Positions 18,562 through 28,788 of a stretch of 64,000 nt of DNA are shown one piece after another. The number at the start of each line of letters is the position of its first letter. Position 1 is the stretch's first letter. A program made the translations under genes and the position numbers. This DNA is from CAZLFQ01 sp044229535 (GTDB taxonomy: Bacteria > Pseudomonadota > Alphaproteobacteria > Rickettsiales > Midichloriaceae). Where the stretch lies: positions 744,001 through 808,000 of the forward strand of contig JBGASU010000001.1 in NCBI GenBank assembly GCA_044229535.1. The letters run 5' to 3'. The notes below the pieces were generated by a model. The model made no database searches. It saw nothing but the letters and a program-made list of their open reading frames with translations, and had not been told where the DNA came from.

Positions 18562-20316
18562 ATGAAATCTGGCTCTAATCAAACTAACAAAAAACCATCA
18601 CCATTATCTGAAGCACTTGCTGCATGCAGAACCATGTTCAAGTTTGCTTTATTATTTGGTTGCGTAGTTAACTTATTGATGCTTGCTACACCTATTTACT
18701 CAATGCAAGTGTTAGATAGGGTTATATCAAGCCAAAATACAGACACTTTATTAATGCTAACACTTGTAATCATTGGTGCGCTTATTTTACTATCATTAAT
18801 CCAACTATCCAGAAGCTTCGCGATGAACAAAATGGGGGGATGGTTCGAACAAACATTATCATCAAAACTATTTGCCAATTCGGTAAAACTATCAGCATCT
18901 AGCAAAGCTGGTGGCAGCCAAATCCTTCGCGATTTACAGAAAGTAAAAACCTTTTTAACTAGCCCATCTTTAGTTTCAATACTCGACATTCCTTGGGCTT
19001 TAATCTTCGTAGCAGTCATGTTTATGATCCATTCATGGATGGGCATAATGACAGTGATTGGCGGGGTATTATTAGTATTCATGGCCATATTAACCGACAG
19101 AGTTACAAAACCACTGCATGAAGCATCTAATGAACAATTCATTGTCAGTATGCGTCAAGTTGACCAAGCTGCTCGTAACGCCGAAGTAGTACATGTTATG
19201 GGAATGACACCGACTATTAACGATAATTGGCAACAACTTAATAAAACACTCCAAGGCTCACAATCTCTAGTTAGCAACAGACAAACTACTATGATGGAAG
19301 TAACCAAGTTTTTTAGAATGTTGTTACAAATCTTAGTTACTGGCGTCGGAGCATATCTAGTTTTGCAATCAGAGATGTCTACAGGTGCAATCATTGCCTG
19401 CTCATCTCTTTCTGGCAGAGCATTAGCGCCATTCGAAACAGCCGTTAACTCGTTAAAACAACTTGTTGATGCTAGAAAATCATTCCAACGTATTGAGGAA
19501 TCTCTAGAAAAATACAGCGAAGATTCAGAAAAAATGACCCTTCCAACACCTGAAGGTAATGTGCTAGTTGAGAACGTTTATTTCGCTCCTATCAATTCTA
19601 ACAAGCATGTTTTAAAAGCCATAAACTTCGGCTTAGAAGCAGGAGAAAGTCTGGCTATTATCGGGCCAAGTGCTTCTGGTAAAACTACGCTTGCAAAAGT
19701 AATTGTTGGTGTTTATGCACCACAAGTTGGCACAGTACGTATTGATAACGCAAATATGCAAGATTGGAAAAGGGAAGAACTAGGACCACACATTGGCTAT
19801 CTGCCACAAGAAGTAGAATTATTCAGTGGCACTATTAAAGAAAACATCGCAAGAATGCGTAAAGATGCTAAAGATGAAGACATCCTACTCGCTGCGAAAC
19901 TTGCTGGTGTTCATGATTTAATTTTACAAATGCCTAAAGGTTATGAAACTGAAATTGGCCCAGATGGTGCTATGCTTTCTGGCGGCCAAAAACAAAGAAT
20001 TGGACTAGCGCGCGCCTTCTTTGGTGATCCAAAACTTTTAGTGCTAGATGAACCAAATGCTAATCTTGACAGCTTCGGTGAAATAGCTCTTTCTCAAGCT
20101 CTATCCCGAGCTAAAGAAAGAAAAATCACAACTGTGATTATTTCTCATAGAACATCCATTCTAAGTGTTGCAGATAAAATTCTAGCAATAAAAGATGGTG
20201 CAATTGCATTATTTGGCAATCGCGATGAAGTATTAGAAAAAATGAATCAAGCTGCTCGTGCAGCAGCTGGCCCAGTTGCCGTAGACTTGGCAAAAAGAAA
20301 AGAGGCTATGAATTAA
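18562..20316 (+). CDS. Type I secretion system permease/ATPase (PrtD/AprD family)
   Basis: The 584-residue ABC half-transporter has an N-terminal six-helix membrane domain and a C-terminal ATPase with Walker A GPSASGKTT (about residue 369), signature LSGGQKQR (about 472) and Walker B LLVLDEPNANLD (about 491). It lacks the N-terminal peptidase C39 domain, placing it with the PrtD-type exporters. The HlyD adaptor begins one base after its stop. The outer-membrane TolC partner and an RTX-like substrate are not in the window, as is usual in Rickettsiales where TolC is unlinked. Confidence 0.93.
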   Translation: MKSGSNQTNKKPSPLSEALAACRTMFKFALLFGCVVNLLMLATPIYSMQVLDRVISSQNTDTLLMLTLVIIGALILLSLIQLSRSFAMNKMGGWFEQTLSSKLFANSVKLSASSKAGGSQILRDLQKVKTFLTSPSLVSILDIPWALIFVAVMFMIHSWMGIMTVIGGVLLVFMAILTDRVTKPLHEASNEQFIVSMRQVDQAARNAEVVHVMGMTPTINDNWQQLNKTLQGSQSLVSNRQTTMMEVTKFFRMLLQILVTGVGAYLVLQSEMSTGAIIACSSLSGRALAPFETAVNSLKQLVDARKSFQRIEESLEKYSEDSEKMTLPTPEGNVLVENVYFAPINSNKHVLKAINFGLEAGESLAIIGPSASGKTTLAKVIVGVYAPQVGTVRIDNANMQDWKREELGPHIGYLPQEVELFSGTIKENIARMRKDAKDEDILLAAKLAGVHDLILQMPKGYETEIGPDGAMLSGGQKQRIGLARAFFGDPKLLVLDEPNANLDSFGEIALSQALSRAKERKITTVIISHRTSILSVADKILAIKDGAIALFGNRDEVLEKMNQAARAAAGPVAVDLAKRKEAMN

Positions 20317-20317
20317 T

Positions 20318-21736
20318 ATGAAAGAACGATTTCAAAATATAAAAAACGCTATATCTAATTCAGGGTATGTTAGCGATCTTAATAAATTAGTTTTTGCCAA
20401 AAGCGCCCATGAAGCTGGATACGACGCAGAAATAAATAAAGATTTATGGAAAGCAATTTGGCCCTCTTTAAAATTTGGGGTAGCAACGCTAGGTGTCGGC
20501 TTTTTCCTTTTTGTAATTTGGGGTGGCCTTGCACCACTTGATCAAGCTGCTATTGCTAATGGCACTATAGTATCACGCGGCAATAACAAAACCATCCAAC
20601 ATCGCGAGGGTGGAGTTGTATCTGCAATTTTAGTCAAAGATGGTGATAAAGTTATAGAAAACCAAGTTTTAATTGAACTAAATGACACAGACGAAAAAGC
20701 GAGTGTACAAGTTCTAGGTAGTCAACTTGCACACGCCCAAGCTGTTGACGCTAGATTAAAAGCCGAAAAAAGCAAAGCGGATACACTAGACATCACGCCA
20801 TATAACTTTAACTTAAATGATCCGCAAACCGAAAATATAGTAGAAGTCCAAACTAACCTTTTCAACGTGCGCAAAGAAGCCGTATCTGGCAAGGTCAATG
20901 TATTGCAGGAACGAATCGCACAATACCAAGAACAAATTATGGGGGCTGAAAAACAGCTAGAATCTACTGAATCACAACTAATTACAGTCGAGAGCGAACT
21001 CAAGACCCAAAGAGATTTATTAAGTAAAGGCTTAGCGCTTCGCCCAAGATTGAATGAGCTACAAAGAACTTTTGATGAACTTATAAGTAGAAAAGCGCAG
21101 CTTAAAGCACAGATGGCATCGCAAAGGCAAAGCATAGCAGAGGCGCGACTTGAAACTTTAAATGTTGAAACAGAATTTCAACAAAACATCGCCAACGAGT
21201 TCAAACAAAATGACGAGCAGCTCAACGAAATCAGCAATAAGTTCAAATCAGCAAAAGATAGGCTTGAACGCACGAAAATTAAATCTCCAGTGAAGGGAGT
21301 TGTTGCAGATTTACAAATACATACAATCGGTGGAGTAGTTGGACAAGGACAAAAAATTATGGACATAATCCCTTCAGACGACTCTTTACTAGTAGCGGCT
21401 CGTGTGCAGCCTCAAGACAAAGATGGCGTTAGTGTTGATTCTGTTGCTAGAGTGCAGCTCGGAGCATTCAAAGCAAAATTAGTTCCAAGGATTAATGGCA
21501 AAGTTATTTATGTTTCTGAAGACGTTATTTATGACTCTCATAATCCTAACCAACCTCCATATTATCTAGTAAAAATTGAACTGGATCAAACAGAACTCGA
21601 TTCTTTAAGAACTCAAATAAAGCTATCCCCAGGGATGCCTGCTTCAGTATTTATTGTTACTGGCGAAAGAACCTTCTTACAATACATGATTGGGCCAATT
21701 CGAGACAGTTTCTACAAGGCCTTTAAGGAAAAATAG
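20318..21736 (+). CDS. HlyD-family type I secretion periplasmic adaptor
   Basis: The 472-residue membrane fusion protein has one N-terminal transmembrane helix (about residues 50-70, FGVATLGVGFFLFVIWGG), a lipoyl-type half-motif (TIQHREGGVVSAILVKDGD), a long coiled coil around residues 180-310, and the second lipoyl half (RTKIKSPVKGVVADLQIH). It bridges the inner-membrane ABC exporter to TolC. It is directly downstream of its ATPase and probably cotranscribed. Confidence 0.93.
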   Translation: MKERFQNIKNAISNSGYVSDLNKLVFAKSAHEAGYDAEINKDLWKAIWPSLKFGVATLGVGFFLFVIWGGLAPLDQAAIANGTIVSRGNNKTIQHREGGVVSAILVKDGDKVIENQVLIELNDTDEKASVQVLGSQLAHAQAVDARLKAEKSKADTLDITPYNFNLNDPQTENIVEVQTNLFNVRKEAVSGKVNVLQERIAQYQEQIMGAEKQLESTESQLITVESELKTQRDLLSKGLALRPRLNELQRTFDELISRKAQLKAQMASQRQSIAEARLETLNVETEFQQNIANEFKQNDEQLNEISNKFKSAKDRLERTKIKSPVKGVVADLQIHTIGGVVGQGQKIMDIIPSDDSLLVAARVQPQDKDGVSVDSVARVQLGAFKAKLVPRINGKVIYVSEDVIYDSHNPNQPPYYLVKIELDQTELDSLRTQIKLSPGMPASVFIVTGERTFLQYMIGPIRDSFYKAFKEK

Positions 21737-21798
21737 AAATCTGTAGCAAAATCCAGTAAAAATGTGCATAATGCGACTTTAATATCTGGGTAAATTAT

Positions 21799-22806
21799 AT
21801 GGTGTATAATGTTGCGGTTGTTGGCGCCACTGGAAATGTTGGTCGCGAAATATTAAATATTCTAAGCGAAAGAAATTTCCCTATCGGAGATATTTACGGC
21901 GTAGCATCAGATAAATCTAAAGGCAAAGAAATTAGCTTTGGCGATAAAATAATAAAAGTTGAATCGCTACGCACATTCGATTTTTCAAAAGTTGATATAT
22001 GTCTATTTTCACCTGGCTCAGAAGTATCAAAAGAATATGCACCAATCGCTGCAAAACATGCGGTTGTAATAGACAATACTTCATATTTTAGAATGCATGA
22101 TGACGTTCCGCTTATTGTTCCAGAAGTAAACTTATCAGCACTCGCTAATTATAAAAAAAGAAATATAATTGCAAACCCTAATTGCATAGCTTTGCCTATA
22201 TCTGTTGCGCTAAAACCATTACATGATATTGCAAAAATAAAAAGAATAGTTATTACAACCTTTCAATCTGTTTCTGGTGCTGGTAAAGCCGCTATGGATG
22301 AGCTTTATGCTCAGACAAAGGGTAAGTTCATGAATGACAGCCTTCCTCCAATAAAATTCCCTAAGCAAATTGCATTCAACATAATTCCACAAATTGGCGA
22401 GTTTGAGACAGATGGTTATACGGGAGAAGAAACAAAGGTAATTAATGAGATTCAAAAAATCCTCGACCCAAAAATCGCAATCACAGCCACTTGCGTTAGG
22501 ATTCCTGTTTTTGTTGGCCATAGTGCTTCTGTAAGCGTGGAATTTGAAAATCCAATTACTACAGCTGATGCGGTAAAAGCTTTGAAAAAAGCAAAAGGTG
22601 TTCAAGTTACAGATAGCGGTAAACATAGTTCTTATACCACACCAATTGAAGCTGTTGGCGAAGATGATGTATACATCTCTAGAATTAGAGAAGACAAAAG
22701 TATAAAAAATGGTTTAAACTTATGGATAGTTTCTGATAATCTACGTAAGGGTGCCGCTCTAAATGCCGTGCAAATAGCTGAAGAGTTAATCACTCATTAC
22801 ATTTAA
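21799..22806 (+). CDS. asd: Aspartate-semialdehyde dehydrogenase
   Basis: Cytosolic NADPH enzyme reducing aspartyl phosphate to aspartate semialdehyde, the second step to diaminopimelate, lysine, threonine and methionine. The 335-residue protein has the Rossmann motif VVGATGNVGREIL at the N-terminus, the catalytic Cys in NPNCIALP (about residue 130) and the QSVSGAGKAAMDEL segment. Its pathway predecessor, lysC, is at 53678. Retention in a host-associated bacterium usually reflects need for diaminopimelate in peptidoglycan. Confidence 0.95.
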   Translation: MVYNVAVVGATGNVGREILNILSERNFPIGDIYGVASDKSKGKEISFGDKIIKVESLRTFDFSKVDICLFSPGSEVSKEYAPIAAKHAVVIDNTSYFRMHDDVPLIVPEVNLSALANYKKRNIIANPNCIALPISVALKPLHDIAKIKRIVITTFQSVSGAGKAAMDELYAQTKGKFMNDSLPPIKFPKQIAFNIIPQIGEFETDGYTGEETKVINEIQKILDPKIAITATCVRIPVFVGHSASVSVEFENPITTADAVKALKKAKGVQVTDSGKHSSYTTPIEAVGEDDVYISRIREDKSIKNGLNLWIVSDNLRKGAALNAVQIAEELITHYI

Positions 22807-22828
22807 ACCATTTTAACCAGATAGGTTG

Positions 22829-24037
22829 ATGACATATAAAAAATATATTTTTGGAATTGGGATTTTGCTGGCTTCATTTAATACGCTTGCCTCTGCCCAA
22901 GATAACCCTACCAAGTCCGCCAATGTTGCTGAGGCAAAGGTTGCGCAGAAAAAATCTACTTTCACTCGCGAACAAATAATTGCCTATATAACCTCCAAAC
23001 GCGGACAAAAAGTAAGTTTAAAATTTGATATTGATTTAGGACGCAATTTAAGCGGCTTAGATTTAAGCAACCTCGACCTTCGTGGTGCACAACTTCTAAA
23101 AGTAGATCTATCTGGCGCTGATTTAAGCAGTTCCAATCTTTCTGGCGCTTATATCGAAGAAGCTAATCTTGTTGGAGCCAAACTAGTAAAAACCAACCTT
23201 TCAGACGCAAGTATTGCTGCATCAAATTTAACTGATGCCGATTTAAGCAAAGCCGAACTAGACAACATGTACGCTGAAGACGCCATATTTAAAAATGCCA
23301 ATCTTAGTGAAGCCATTGGTGAAAAAGCAAACTTCACATCTGTGAATTTCGAAGGTGCCAACCTATCACAAGCTGTGTTTCTAAATTCTTTTTTCTCTGG
23401 CGCTAACTTTAAAAATGTTCAAGCCAATAAAGCATCTTTAAAATTTGCTAATTTCTCTCAAGCGACTTTTGAAGGCGCAGACTTCTCAGAAGCTAATTTT
23501 TACAATTCAAACTTCTCTTATGCGTCAGCACCAAGAAGTATTTTTGCAGGAGCGAGTCTATTTGGTGCGAATTTAAAGAACGTTAATGCTACTGAGGCAA
23601 ATTGGTCTTTAATTTATGCCGAAGGTACAGATTTCTCAAATGCTATCCTATCAAAAGCCAATATCTCCGGCTCTAATTTCGCTGATGCCATAATGAAAAA
23701 TTGCGATCTATCCATGGCCGACCTATCTCGATCAGATATGGATAACACCGAAATCACCAACTCAAATCTAGAGAAAGCAGATCTATCTTCGACTGTTATA
23801 AAAGAATCTAATTTTAACAGCTCATCATTTAAAGAGGCTTTAATTGATAGCGCCTTTATTAAAACTGGTAATTTTAGCAATATCAATTTTTCAAATGCAA
23901 AGATAACTAACTCTACCTTGCAGTTTTTAGTCATGAACAATGTAGTTCTCGATGGAGTTGATATCTCTGGCAGTAAGATCAGTAAAATAAAAGGACTAAC
24001 TGATGCACAGAAAGCACAGCTATCTGTCGCTGATTAA
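22829..24037 (+). CDS. Exported pentapeptide-repeat protein
   Basis: From the ATG at 22829 (a TTG one codon earlier is ignored) the 402-residue protein starts with a signal peptide ending near LASAQ. From about residue 65 to the C-terminus it consists of dozens of tandem A(D/N)LSx-type pentapeptide repeats, such as GADLSSSNLSGAY, which fold as a right-handed quadrilateral beta-helix. Such proteins are structural or binding modules without a common reaction. In Rickettsiales and Legionella similar proteins are exported and sometimes act on the host, but nothing here proves that. Confidence 0.9.
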   Translation: MTYKKYIFGIGILLASFNTLASAQDNPTKSANVAEAKVAQKKSTFTREQIIAYITSKRGQKVSLKFDIDLGRNLSGLDLSNLDLRGAQLLKVDLSGADLSSSNLSGAYIEEANLVGAKLVKTNLSDASIAASNLTDADLSKAELDNMYAEDAIFKNANLSEAIGEKANFTSVNFEGANLSQAVFLNSFFSGANFKNVQANKASLKFANFSQATFEGADFSEANFYNSNFSYASAPRSIFAGASLFGANLKNVNATEANWSLIYAEGTDFSNAILSKANISGSNFADAIMKNCDLSMADLSRSDMDNTEITNSNLEKADLSSTVIKESNFNSSSFKEALIDSAFIKTGNFSNINFSNAKITNSTLQFLVMNNVVLDGVDISGSKISKIKGLTDAQKAQLSVAD

Positions 24038-24131
24038 GATCAATAAGTCTAGCTATATAGTTAAATCGTTTTAAAAATGGCATGTAATTTTACAAGCACG
24101 AATACTGTACAACCACGCTGTGACAAGAACG

Positions 24132-24170
24132 TTGTCATCGCGAGCGTAACGTGGCGATCCAGTTCTTTAC
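24132..24170. repeat. Short intergenic palindromic repeat
   Basis: The segment begins TTGTCATCGCGAGCGTAACG and ends GGCGATCCAGTTCTTTAC; the ATCGC and GCGAT blocks are inverted. It has the form of the TGTCATTGCGAG...GCAATCC elements dispersed between genes in many intracellular bacteria. A more degenerate copy is at 11839-11877. The surrounding 250-base gap between the pentapeptide gene and ligA otherwise shows only a small AGCTC/GAGCT hairpin near 24250. Confidence 0.55.
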
Positions 24171-24290
24171 CGCTCTAGAAAAGCATAAAAATACAAACGA
24201 CAAAATGATATACTTCCATTGGGTTACGCGCATGGTTTTAGCCTAGGTCAAGCTCCTCTTGAGCTGAATCTTTGTCATACTCACTCACGC

Positions 24291-26321
24291 TCAGGGTTTT
24301 ATTTCGCTATGATGCATCATATCTAGCCACTCATCTTCGCTCAAAATTTTTATTCCAAGCTCTGTGGCTTTTTTGAGTTTAGAGCCAGCGTCAGCGCCTG
24401 CAACTAGGAAATCGGTTTTTGCAGATATAGATGAAGAAACTTTTGCTCCCATTTTTTCTGCTGTGCTTTTAGCTTCACTACGTGACATTTTTTCCATAGT
24501 TCCAGTAAACACTATTGTTTTTCCTGAGATGGGAGAGTCTACAGCGTCATTTATAAAGTCGGTTACATTAACTTCTTTTTGTAATTCAGAAAGCATTTCC
24601 AAATTAAAGTGATCACTGAAAAAGCCATAAATACCTGCTGCTACTTTAGAGCCAATCCCTTCTATATTTTCTAATTGCGCAAGTATGTCAGCTGCCTGCA
24701 TGGAGCTGAGTAATTTTTCTAAAGATTCGTAATTTTTAGCAAGTAGCTTAGCTGTGGCTTCGCCAACATGGCGAATTCCAAGGGCGTAAATAAACTGATC
24801 TAAACTAATTGTACGGACTTTGTTTATAGAAGAATATAGGTTTTCTACTGACTTTTTACCCCAGCCTTCCCACGTGTGGATTGGCAGATTTTTCTCTTCT
24901 ATTTTAAAGATATCTACTGGTGAATTGAGATGTCCTTTTTCAAAAAATTCCTCAATTTGTTTTTCGCCAAGCCCATCGATATTAAAAGCATTGCGAGAAA
25001 CGAAATGTTTTAATCTTTCAACTACTTGCGCAGAGCATTTTAAACCACCAGTACATCTGCGTACGGCTTCTTCATCTTCTTTGATTGCAGTGCTGGAGCA
25101 AACAGGGCAGATGCTTGGCATATGGAATGGTTTTGAATCGAGAGGACGTTTTGCAATGTCAACCGCCAAAACTTTTGGGATGACATCACCCGCTCGTTCA
25201 ATGCTTACTGTATCGCCAATTCTAAAATCCTTTCGCTCAATCTCTTCTTCGTTATGAAGTGTTGCGCGAGAAACTAAAACACCGCCCACTCCAACTGGTT
25301 CTAGAATAGCTACTGGTGTCAATGCCCCAGTTCTGCCAACTTGTACAACAATATCTTTGATGGTGGTAATGGCTTGCTCGGCTGGGAATTTATGAGCTAT
25401 AGCCCAGCGCGGTGCACGGCTTAATTCACCCAAACGTGACTGTAATTGGAAATCGTTTATTTTATAAACTGTGCCATCGATATCGTAATCAAGATGAGAT
25501 CTATTGATTAATAAGTCTTTATAGAATGTTATTATATCTTCTGAAGTTGAACATCTTTTGCTTAGAGGGTTGGTTATAAAACCCATGTCTGCAAATTTTT
25601 GGATTAACTCTACCTGTGTAGTAACTTTATTGTAATAGCCGCCCCAGATAAAATATTTTAAATTTCTGCTGCGTGTTATTTCAGGATCTAATTGTCTTAG
25701 AGAACCTGCCGCCGCATTTCGAGGGTTTGCAAATTGTTCAGATTGTGCTTTGCCTTCATTAAGTTTTAAAAAGTCACTTTTAGACATATAAACTTCGCCT
25801 CTAATTTCGAAGTCTTCTTTATAACTTACTGTTTGCGGAAGGCTGGCTATAGTACGCATGTTAGATGTGATATCTTCTCCTATCTCGCCATCACCACGTG
25901 TCGCAGCCTTGAATAAGCTGCCGTTTTTATATATAGCGGCAAAAGATAGGCCATCAATTTTAGGCTCACATAAAAATTCTAAATCATCTTGATGTTTTAA
26001 ATAATCTTTAATGCTTTGGATGAAATCTTTTACATCTTCTTCACTAAAAGCATTCCTCAATGAAAGCATAGAGTGAGAGTGTTTAACTTTGCCAAATTTT
26101 TCACTCGGTTTGCTACCAACGGACTGGGTCGGGCTGAATAAATCTTTTTGCGGCTCTAGAACTTCCAGTTCTTCAAGTCGCTTACGTAAGGTGTCATATT
26201 CAGCGTCTGAAATTTGTGGCTTATCGAGTTCATAATAAAGCCTGTCATGCTTTGTTATTTCTTCGCGGAGTTTTTGGATTTCTGAAATATGCTTTTTACT
26301 ATCTGTAGGACGTCTTTGCAT
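24291..26321 (-). CDS. ligA: NAD-dependent DNA ligase
   Basis: Seals nicks in replication and repair using NAD. From the ATG at 26321, one base after the murF stop, the protein is 676 residues. Domains in order are an Ia segment (HDRLYYELDKPQISDAEYD), the adenylation domain with catalytic Lys in CEPKIDG (Lys121) and RGDGEIGEDIT, an OB fold, a four-Cys zinc finger starting CPVCSS, helix-hairpin-helix repeats, and a C-terminal BRCT domain (GKTIVFTGTMEKMSRSEAK). All are intact. An upstream in-frame TTG at 26345 would overlap murF and is less likely. Confidence 0.96.
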   Translation of the reverse strand: MQRRPTDSKKHISEIQKLREEITKHDRLYYELDKPQISDAEYDTLRKRLEELEVLEPQKDLFSPTQSVGSKPSEKFGKVKHSHSMLSLRNAFSEEDVKDFIQSIKDYLKHQDDLEFLCEPKIDGLSFAAIYKNGSLFKAATRGDGEIGEDITSNMRTIASLPQTVSYKEDFEIRGEVYMSKSDFLKLNEGKAQSEQFANPRNAAAGSLRQLDPEITRSRNLKYFIWGGYYNKVTTQVELIQKFADMGFITNPLSKRCSTSEDIITFYKDLLINRSHLDYDIDGTVYKINDFQLQSRLGELSRAPRWAIAHKFPAEQAITTIKDIVVQVGRTGALTPVAILEPVGVGGVLVSRATLHNEEEIERKDFRIGDTVSIERAGDVIPKVLAVDIAKRPLDSKPFHMPSICPVCSSTAIKEDEEAVRRCTGGLKCSAQVVERLKHFVSRNAFNIDGLGEKQIEEFFEKGHLNSPVDIFKIEEKNLPIHTWEGWGKKSVENLYSSINKVRTISLDQFIYALGIRHVGEATAKLLAKNYESLEKLLSSMQAADILAQLENIEGIGSKVAAGIYGFFSDHFNLEMLSELQKEVNVTDFINDAVDSPISGKTIVFTGTMEKMSRSEAKSTAEKMGAKVSSSISAKTDFLVAGADAGSKLKKATELGIKILSEDEWLDMMHHSEIKP

Positions 26322-26322
26322 A

Positions 26323-27702
26323 CTAGTCGATAAGGTTTTCAACAATTACATTCATTTTCATGTAGTTCGAGCCTTTGATAAGAACTACATCACCAGCTTT
26401 GATGTCGTTTGATACGATTTCTAGCATTTCAGCTGAGCTATCAGCATGTGCGCCTTGGAGATTCGCTGGAAGCTTGTCGAATAGTTTTTTCATCAGGTTG
26501 CCGACTGTATAAACTTTATCAACGTTGTGATTGATTATATAAGAGCTTAATTCTGTATGCATCAATTCTGTCTCTGAACCAAGTTGCACCATGTTGCCCA
26601 AGACTACGATGACGCGGTGATTGTCGTTTTTATAGAATTGTAGGTTGTCTAATGCAGCTCTTATTGAAGCTGGGCTGGCGTTGTATGAATCATCTATTAT
26701 GATTACATCTTTGTTTGCGACTTTAATTACTGCACCCCTACCTTTTTGTGCTTTGAAATTGCGTAGATTATTTGCGCCATATTCTAACTCCGCCCCACTT
26801 TCTTTAACGGCTGCAAGAACCGCAAGAGAATTGTAAGCTAAGTGTTTACCAAGAGCGTTGATTCTATAGTCCATATCTCTGCCATTACATTCAGCAACTA
26901 TATGAGAAAATTCCCCGCGTACTGTATACGACATCAGCCTGTAGTTAGCTTTGTTTTCTTCAGCAAACGTAACTATTTTAAGCTTCTTTTCCTTTGCTCT
27001 TTCTATTAGAATTTGAGCGTATGGATTGTCTAAATTTATAACCGCAACTCCATCTGGTTTCATGCCGTCATAGATCTCGGATTTTGCTTGTGCAATACCT
27101 GCAACAGATGTGAAAAATTCTAAATGCACAGCATCGACAGTTGTTATGATGGCAATATCTGGTTTGGTAAGCTTTGATAGGTTTGAAATTTCACCGCGAC
27201 CTGTCATACCCATTTCGAATATACCATATTCAGTATCGGCTGGCATATTTGCCAAGCAAAGAGGTAGGCCATAATGGTTGTTGAAGTTGCCTTCGGTGCC
27301 GTAAATATTGCCTTGATGTTCTAAGGCGATTTTTAGCATTTCTTTGGTAGACGTTTTGCCAAGACTCCCAGTGATGCCGATGATTTTTCCTTTCACTCTT
27401 TGTCTTGAATACGCAGCTAATTGCCTTAGTGCTTCAAATGCACTCTCAACTTGTATTAATTGTTCTTTTAATGCTTTTGATGATTCATGAATTTCATCCA
27501 CTATGCAAGCAACTGCTCCTTTTTTTACTGCATCAGCTGCAAATTCATTGCCATTAAATTTTTCACCACGGATGGCAATAAATAGGTGTCCTTTTTTTAT
27601 TGTTCTAGAATCAATTGAAACGCCAGTTATTTTTAATCCTGCGGGAACATAGCATCCTAATGCTTCGGTTAAAGATTCGGTTGTCCACAGTATTGGTTTC
27701 AT
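26323..27702 (-). CDS. murF: UDP-N-acetylmuramoyl-tripeptide--D-alanyl-D-alanine ligase
   Basis: Adds D-Ala-D-Ala to the UDP-MurNAc tripeptide in the last cytoplasmic step of peptidoglycan precursor synthesis. From the ATG at 27702, preceded by GAGAAG, it is 459 residues. It has the Mur-ligase ATP loop GITGSLGKTSTKEML, the central TEGNFNNHYGLP and EMGMTGRGEI segments, and the C-terminal DDSYNASPASIRAAL. Together with lysC, asd and rlpA/mltB it shows that this organism makes a peptidoglycan wall. Confidence 0.95.
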   Translation of the reverse strand: MKPILWTTESLTEALGCYVPAGLKITGVSIDSRTIKKGHLFIAIRGEKFNGNEFAADAVKKGAVACIVDEIHESSKALKEQLIQVESAFEALRQLAAYSRQRVKGKIIGITGSLGKTSTKEMLKIALEHQGNIYGTEGNFNNHYGLPLCLANMPADTEYGIFEMGMTGRGEISNLSKLTKPDIAIITTVDAVHLEFFTSVAGIAQAKSEIYDGMKPDGVAVINLDNPYAQILIERAKEKKLKIVTFAEENKANYRLMSYTVRGEFSHIVAECNGRDMDYRINALGKHLAYNSLAVLAAVKESGAELEYGANNLRNFKAQKGRGAVIKVANKDVIIIDDSYNASPASIRAALDNLQFYKNDNHRVIVVLGNMVQLGSETELMHTELSSYIINHNVDKVYTVGNLMKKLFDKLPANLQGAHADSSAEMLEIVSNDIKAGDVVLIKGSNYMKMNVIVENLID

Positions 27703-27795
27703 TCTTGTCTTCTCATTATTTAGTTGCAAGTAAAGGGAAAATAAAGCAATATTACGCTATTAAAATCAAATCAATTCTAATCCTCGCAAGGCTAT

Positions 27796-28788
27796 ATGGC
27801 AACGGTTTTTTCAGGAATTCAACCAACAGGTAAACTCCACTTGGGCAATTACTTAGGTGCTGTGACAAAGTGGGTTAAAATGCAGGATGAATACAGTAAC
27901 TGCATCTATTGCATAGTGGATTTACATGCTATAACAATGCCGCAAGACCCTAAAGAGTTAAGAGAGGCATGTATAAATAACATGGCTATGTATATCTCTT
28001 GCGGTATTTCGCCCGAGAAATCAGTAATTTTTACACAGTCTGCTGTTGGCTATCATGCTGAATTAGGATGGATTTTGGGTTGCTCTACGCCTCTTGGTTG
28101 GTTGAATAGAATGACCCAGTTTAAAGACAAAGCTGGAAAAGATAAAGAAAAAGCCTGCTTGGGATTGTATGCTTATCCTGTTTTAATGGCGGCAGATATT
28201 TTGCTTTATGATACTACCCACGTTCCAGTGGGAGATGACCAAACACAGCACTTAGAATTGGCAAGAGATGTGGCTGGCGCATTTAATAGGCAATACAAGG
28301 TCGATTATTTCAAAGAGCCTTTAGCGGTTTACAACAATGTAGCAACACGCGTTATGAGTTTGCGGGATGGAACAAAGAAGATGAGTAAGTCAGATGAGTC
28401 TGATTATTCTCGTATAAATTTGATTGATGATACGGATTTAATAGTTCAAAAAATTAAAAAAGCAAAAACCGATATGGTTGTTGGTATAAGTTATGAACCA
28501 GAAACGCGCCCTGATATTGCGAACTTATTAAATATACACTCTGCATTTACTGGAGAAAAAGCTGAAGATATAGCTGCAAGAATAGCTGGCTATACTAATG
28601 CGCAGTTTAAAGATGAGTTAGCGCAGGTCATAATTTCGGGATTATCTCCGATTCAAAAAGAGTTTAATAAGATAGTTGCTGATAAAGCCCAATTGCACAA
28701 ACTTGCAGAAGAAGGTGGAGCGAAAGCAAATGCTATTGCCGAGAAGCGTATGAAAGAAATAAAGGAAATTGTTGGACTTAGCCTCTAG
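27796..28788 (+). CDS. trpS: Tryptophanyl-tRNA synthetase
   Basis: Class I aminoacyl-tRNA synthetase of 330 residues. The HIGH-type motif appears as HLGN in GIQPTGKLHLGNYLGAV (residues 7-23) and the KMSKS loop in GTKKMSKSDESDY (about 195). It is divergent from murF. At its 3' end the TAG stop is shared on opposite strands with the rlpA stop through the palindrome CTAG at 28785-28788. Confidence 0.96.
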   Translation: MATVFSGIQPTGKLHLGNYLGAVTKWVKMQDEYSNCIYCIVDLHAITMPQDPKELREACINNMAMYISCGISPEKSVIFTQSAVGYHAELGWILGCSTPLGWLNRMTQFKDKAGKDKEKACLGLYAYPVLMAADILLYDTTHVPVGDDQTQHLELARDVAGAFNRQYKVDYFKEPLAVYNNVATRVMSLRDGTKKMSKSDESDYSRINLIDDTDLIVQKIKKAKTDMVVGISYEPETRPDIANLLNIHSAFTGEKAEDIAARIAGYTNAQFKDELAQVIISGLSPIQKEFNKIVADKAQLHKLAEEGGAKANAIAEKRMKEIKEIVGLSL

